DNA from: Pseudomonas sp. 10-1B
GTDB taxonomy: Bacteria; Pseudomonadota; Gammaproteobacteria; Pseudomonadales; Pseudomonadaceae
NCBI RefSeq assembly: GCF_000935045.1
Contig: NZ_JYKS01000001.1
Location: 62,001-126,000, forward strand
Direction of reading: 5' to 3'
DNA length: 64,000 nt
This document shows positions 62,801-64,000 of the stretch, piece by piece. Within the stretch, counting starts at the first letter, position 1. The number at the start of each line of letters is the position of its first letter. Under the pieces are notes generated by a model. That model worked only from the letters and a program-made list of their open reading frames with translations, did not search any database and was not told where the DNA came from. The position numbers and the translations under genes were made by a program.

Positions 62801-64000
62801 CACTGCCGCCTGCCCGAAAGCCAGGCAGCACCCGTATTTCGGCCGCTTCGGCCGGGCCGATTGGCTGGGCGCGCGCACGGCCATGCAGCGTTGGTTCGCC
62901 GACCCGCTGGTAAACGTGCATAACGTCGACCGTGGCCTGGGCACCATCTTCACCCACGACCACCTCGGCCCATCGACCCATCAGCAGCTTGGCCTGTACG
63001 CTACTGTACTGGCCGAGCCCGCCGGCTCCACCTGGTTCCATGCCGAAACCGGCGAGAAGCTGTACAACCCGGCCACCCGCCAGGATGGCGGGCCGACCTC
63101 GTGGCAGGCGGTGATTCAGACCGGTGACCACGATGGCGACGGCAAGAACGACAGCTACCGTGAGTTCTTCCTGGAGTACAGCGACTTCCAGCACGCCTAT
63201 GAAGCGGGGGTGTACGTCGGTGCCGGCCCCGACGGCGTGCCCAACGCCCAGGCTTACCCGGCTACTGCCGACAGCTTCCGCTACGCCATCAACCCACCGG
63301 TACGGCAGAAAGCCTCCAACCTGCTTGAATCGGTGGTCGAGTCGCGCGGCGGCTTGAGCCCAGGTTGCCCGAGCCGGCCGTGCCCGCAGGCGATCTCGGT
63401 GGATGACCCAGGCATGTTCGTCGTCAACTACCGTAACGAGCCGCTGGCCCTGCGTGTGTTCGACCCGAACAAGGTTGGCCCCGATGGCAAGCGCGGCATG
63501 CAGGCCGACGGCCTTGCCGGCGACCTCAGCTACGCCCTGCAGAGCCGAACCGACCGCGCCATCCCGGCCATGAACCTGGCCCCTTCGGCGATCACCTCGG
63601 CTGTCGGCCCCACGGGCGGGACCACGCTGTTCCCACCGAACATCAACCAGGCCGGCAGCGAGCCGGGGGACCCGTTCACCCCCATGCTGCGCACCTACTC
63701 GGGCGACAACGTGCGCCTGCGCCTGCACGCCGGTGGGCATGAAGAGGAGCACAACATCACCCTGCACGGCGTGAAATGGCTGCAGAATGGCTCTGGCTTC
63801 GGCAACAGCTCGAATTCGGGCTGGAAGGCCTCGCAGATGATCGGTATTTCCGAACAGATGGGCTTCATGGCGCCGGTGTCGATGATTTCCAGCTCCGCGG
63901 CCACCAACGGCGATTACCTGTACTCCATGGACGCAGCGCTGGAAGGCTACTGGAACGGTATCTGGGGGGTGATGCGCAACTACACCGCACAACGCCCAGA
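59802..64000 (+). CDS. large multicopper oxidase, MnxG-like (3' end cut off)
   Basis: Starts at ATG 59802 with GGAGG six bases upstream and is open through the window end (1399 codons seen). After a signal-peptide-like start (SSLFLALLGWEATSEAAV) come cupredoxin-type modules. Copper motifs: HIFHLHGHQW (near residue 482) and YHCHFYPHFAQGMW (near 537, type 1 HCH-x3-H-x4-M), then IFTHDHLGPSTHQQLG (near 1049) and NITLHGVKW (near 1319). This order, with the HCH motif in the middle, is unlike laccases and matches the giant MnxG/McoA oxidases of Mn(II)-oxidising Pseudomonas. Two acidic tracts (ELEGEEEGEEEPENEG, ~128; HDEDDEDDGDDEHANE, ~640) could bind metal ions. Mn(II) oxidation is an inference. Confidence 0.82.
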   Translation, partial: MSMPLKGPVLSSLFLALLGWEATSEAAVQCQRTLVANVVALDQPLMFNRLGAQNANGMMFALREDVVDDQLVPLSKGGAAVPGKVTLRPDKRPRPIVLRVAAGDCLTVNLTNLLAYQANPNKHGIDHDETELEGEEEGEEEPENEGGEHFVADEQVTDRHVGFQVNGMQAVNSIGDIAANTGRNGNFLVSPGNTRSYTLYAEREGAFAATSQGATFGGQGGAGNVANGLFGQVVVVPKGGRTYRNTLTEEEMRLASTGRTATGQPVIDYQARYPQAEPWVSEGKAGKPIIAMVDGNEIVNSETDAIVMGPNPDGSFPRSTYPLESVNKRNPALPNRLEAFRDFASQFADEVAATQAFPGYWADPVMGHVLEPTRDSFMINYGSGGMGAEVVANRLGVGPMHDCLSCAYEEFFLSAHTVGDIGTLVDVPANVGLEHIRPGEVPPASATGVKASMALYPAEPANVHHSYIGDFTKFRNTHNGHEQHIFHLHGHQWLFNPNDDNSDYIDAQGIGPGVGYTYEIANGGAGNRNRVAGDAIYHCHFYPHFAQGMWAMWRVHDTFEEGTRLEVSGQGENGFHSTPFALRSGKPAVGARALPDGEIVAGTPIPAIVPLPGKAMAPMPGKVVVVPKLSEALVAAHDEDDEDDGDDEHANEAPVRKAIGSLALVDRSDANRNADGTLKNPGYPFWIGGMESSVGNRPPTPPLDMLDPALAQQLKDSGKALWANLDPNQVDGWDGGLGRHALDGASAGGEAVTTTTKLDFSKVIHKAKPIYLPEEGTDIEQAAMQFHAQAEHPSYALIPGSQPVAKAFRTNGALPTAGAPFYEPCMDDRGKRLTQSSGMGEFFSGESLTGINFRGSSTFTADRPRIYKGANIQFDAVYNKVGYHFPQARILALWEDAWPVITKQRPPEPLVMRMNTFDCTMYTHTNLIPSFYEMDDYQVRTPTDVIGQHIHLPKWDLTAADGSANGWNYEDGILSPGSVVERVHAIRAFNGCTEGDTRDGTAACPKARQHPYFGRFGRADWLGARTAMQRWFADPLVNVHNVDRGLGTIFTHDHLGPSTHQQLGLYATVLAEPAGSTWFHAETGEKLYNPATRQDGGPTSWQAVIQTGDHDGDGKNDSYREFFLEYSDFQHAYEAGVYVGAGPDGVPNAQAYPATADSFRYAINPPVRQKASNLLESVVESRGGLSPGCPSRPCPQAISVDDPGMFVVNYRNEPLALRVFDPNKVGPDGKRGMQADGLAGDLSYALQSRTDRAIPAMNLAPSAITSAVGPTGGTTLFPPNINQAGSEPGDPFTPMLRTYSGDNVRLRLHAGGHEEEHNITLHGVKWLQNGSGFGNSSNSGWKASQMIGISEQMGFMAPVSMISSSAATNGDYLYSMDAALEGYWNGIWGVMRNYTAQRP

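Noticed and set aside
59835..63992. Very long open frame (1385 codons) on the minus strand opposite the multicopper oxidase
   Set aside because: It mirrors the oxidase in the antisense frame that high-GC codon use keeps open; its translation has low-complexity His/Val/Gly/Arg composition and no domain, while the plus strand shows clear copper motifs and a ribosome site.
1..64000. tRNA/rRNA genes, CRISPR arrays, insertion sequences, prophage
   Set aside because: I looked for conserved tRNA arms, spaced direct repeats, transposase and phage motifs and found none; the repeats present are REP units and the nested inverted repeat.

Overview
The window is high-GC gammaproteobacterial DNA that I place in the Pseudomonas putida group. 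The grounds are the gene content and order (a D-lysine cluster with amaD, dpkA and amaC; a galactarate operon; mdc malonate genes; a B12-riboswitch cobW-cobN operon) and the many paired REP elements with cores such as GCCGGCAAGCCAGCTCCCAC and TTCGCGGGTAAACCCGCTCC, which are typical of that species group. I saw no tRNA, rRNA, CRISPR array, insertion sequence or prophage. The first gene (OsmC-YcaO protein) and the last (multicopper oxidase) are cut by the window edges.

Layout. 1-2065: 3' part of an OsmC-YcaO protein. 2189-6062: an orphan type VI effector of the VasX/BTH_I2691 type with its membrane-bound DUF6708 partner; the toxin tail and the front of the partner gene are visibly AT-richer than everything around them. 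6427-13223: small lipoprotein, DUF2231 membrane protein plus PQQ-type sugar dehydrogenase, a duplicated-domain periplasmic protein, a YdcZ transporter, a LysR regulator, a YeeE/YedE sulfur-compound transporter and a small exported protein. 13349-20284: galactarate/glucarate catabolism (GntR regulator, 2-oxoglutarate semialdehyde dehydrogenase, garD, MFS transporter, kdgD); a perfect 19-bp palindrome lies before kdgD and a matching half site before the regulator gene. 20655-29749: D-lysine uptake and catabolism (ABC transporter, AmaD oxidase, RpiR regulator, DpkA reductase, AmaC aminotransferase, and a class I amidotransferase-like hydrolase). 30030-35291: divergent LysR/PACE efflux pair, ilvE, an ABC-F ATPase and two small genes.

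35405-42221 is a cobalamin-riboswitch operon: cobW, cobN, then a chlI-like gene whose last codons hold a classic -1 frameshift signal (SD-like GAGGTG, slippery A AAA AAG, 6-nt spacer, stem-loop) that leads into the VWA domain. One gene can therefore make both the short ATPase subunit and the long ATPase-VWA subunit of a cobaltochelatase. 42934-51537: a VpsR-like sigma-54 activator, rlhA, a RidA protein, trmK, DUF2790, LysR, and two valine-type acyl-CoA genes. 51821-59429: the malonate decarboxylase operon mdcABCDEGH with the madLM transporter; mdcB carries an in-frame REP pair. 59802-end: a very large MnxG-like multicopper oxidase, incomplete.

At least sixteen REP loci sit in intergenic gaps, inside operons and once inside a coding sequence. 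The findings I rate highest are the chelatase frameshift cassette, the REP pair translated inside mdcB, the GntR operator pair and the T6SS effector-immunity pair.
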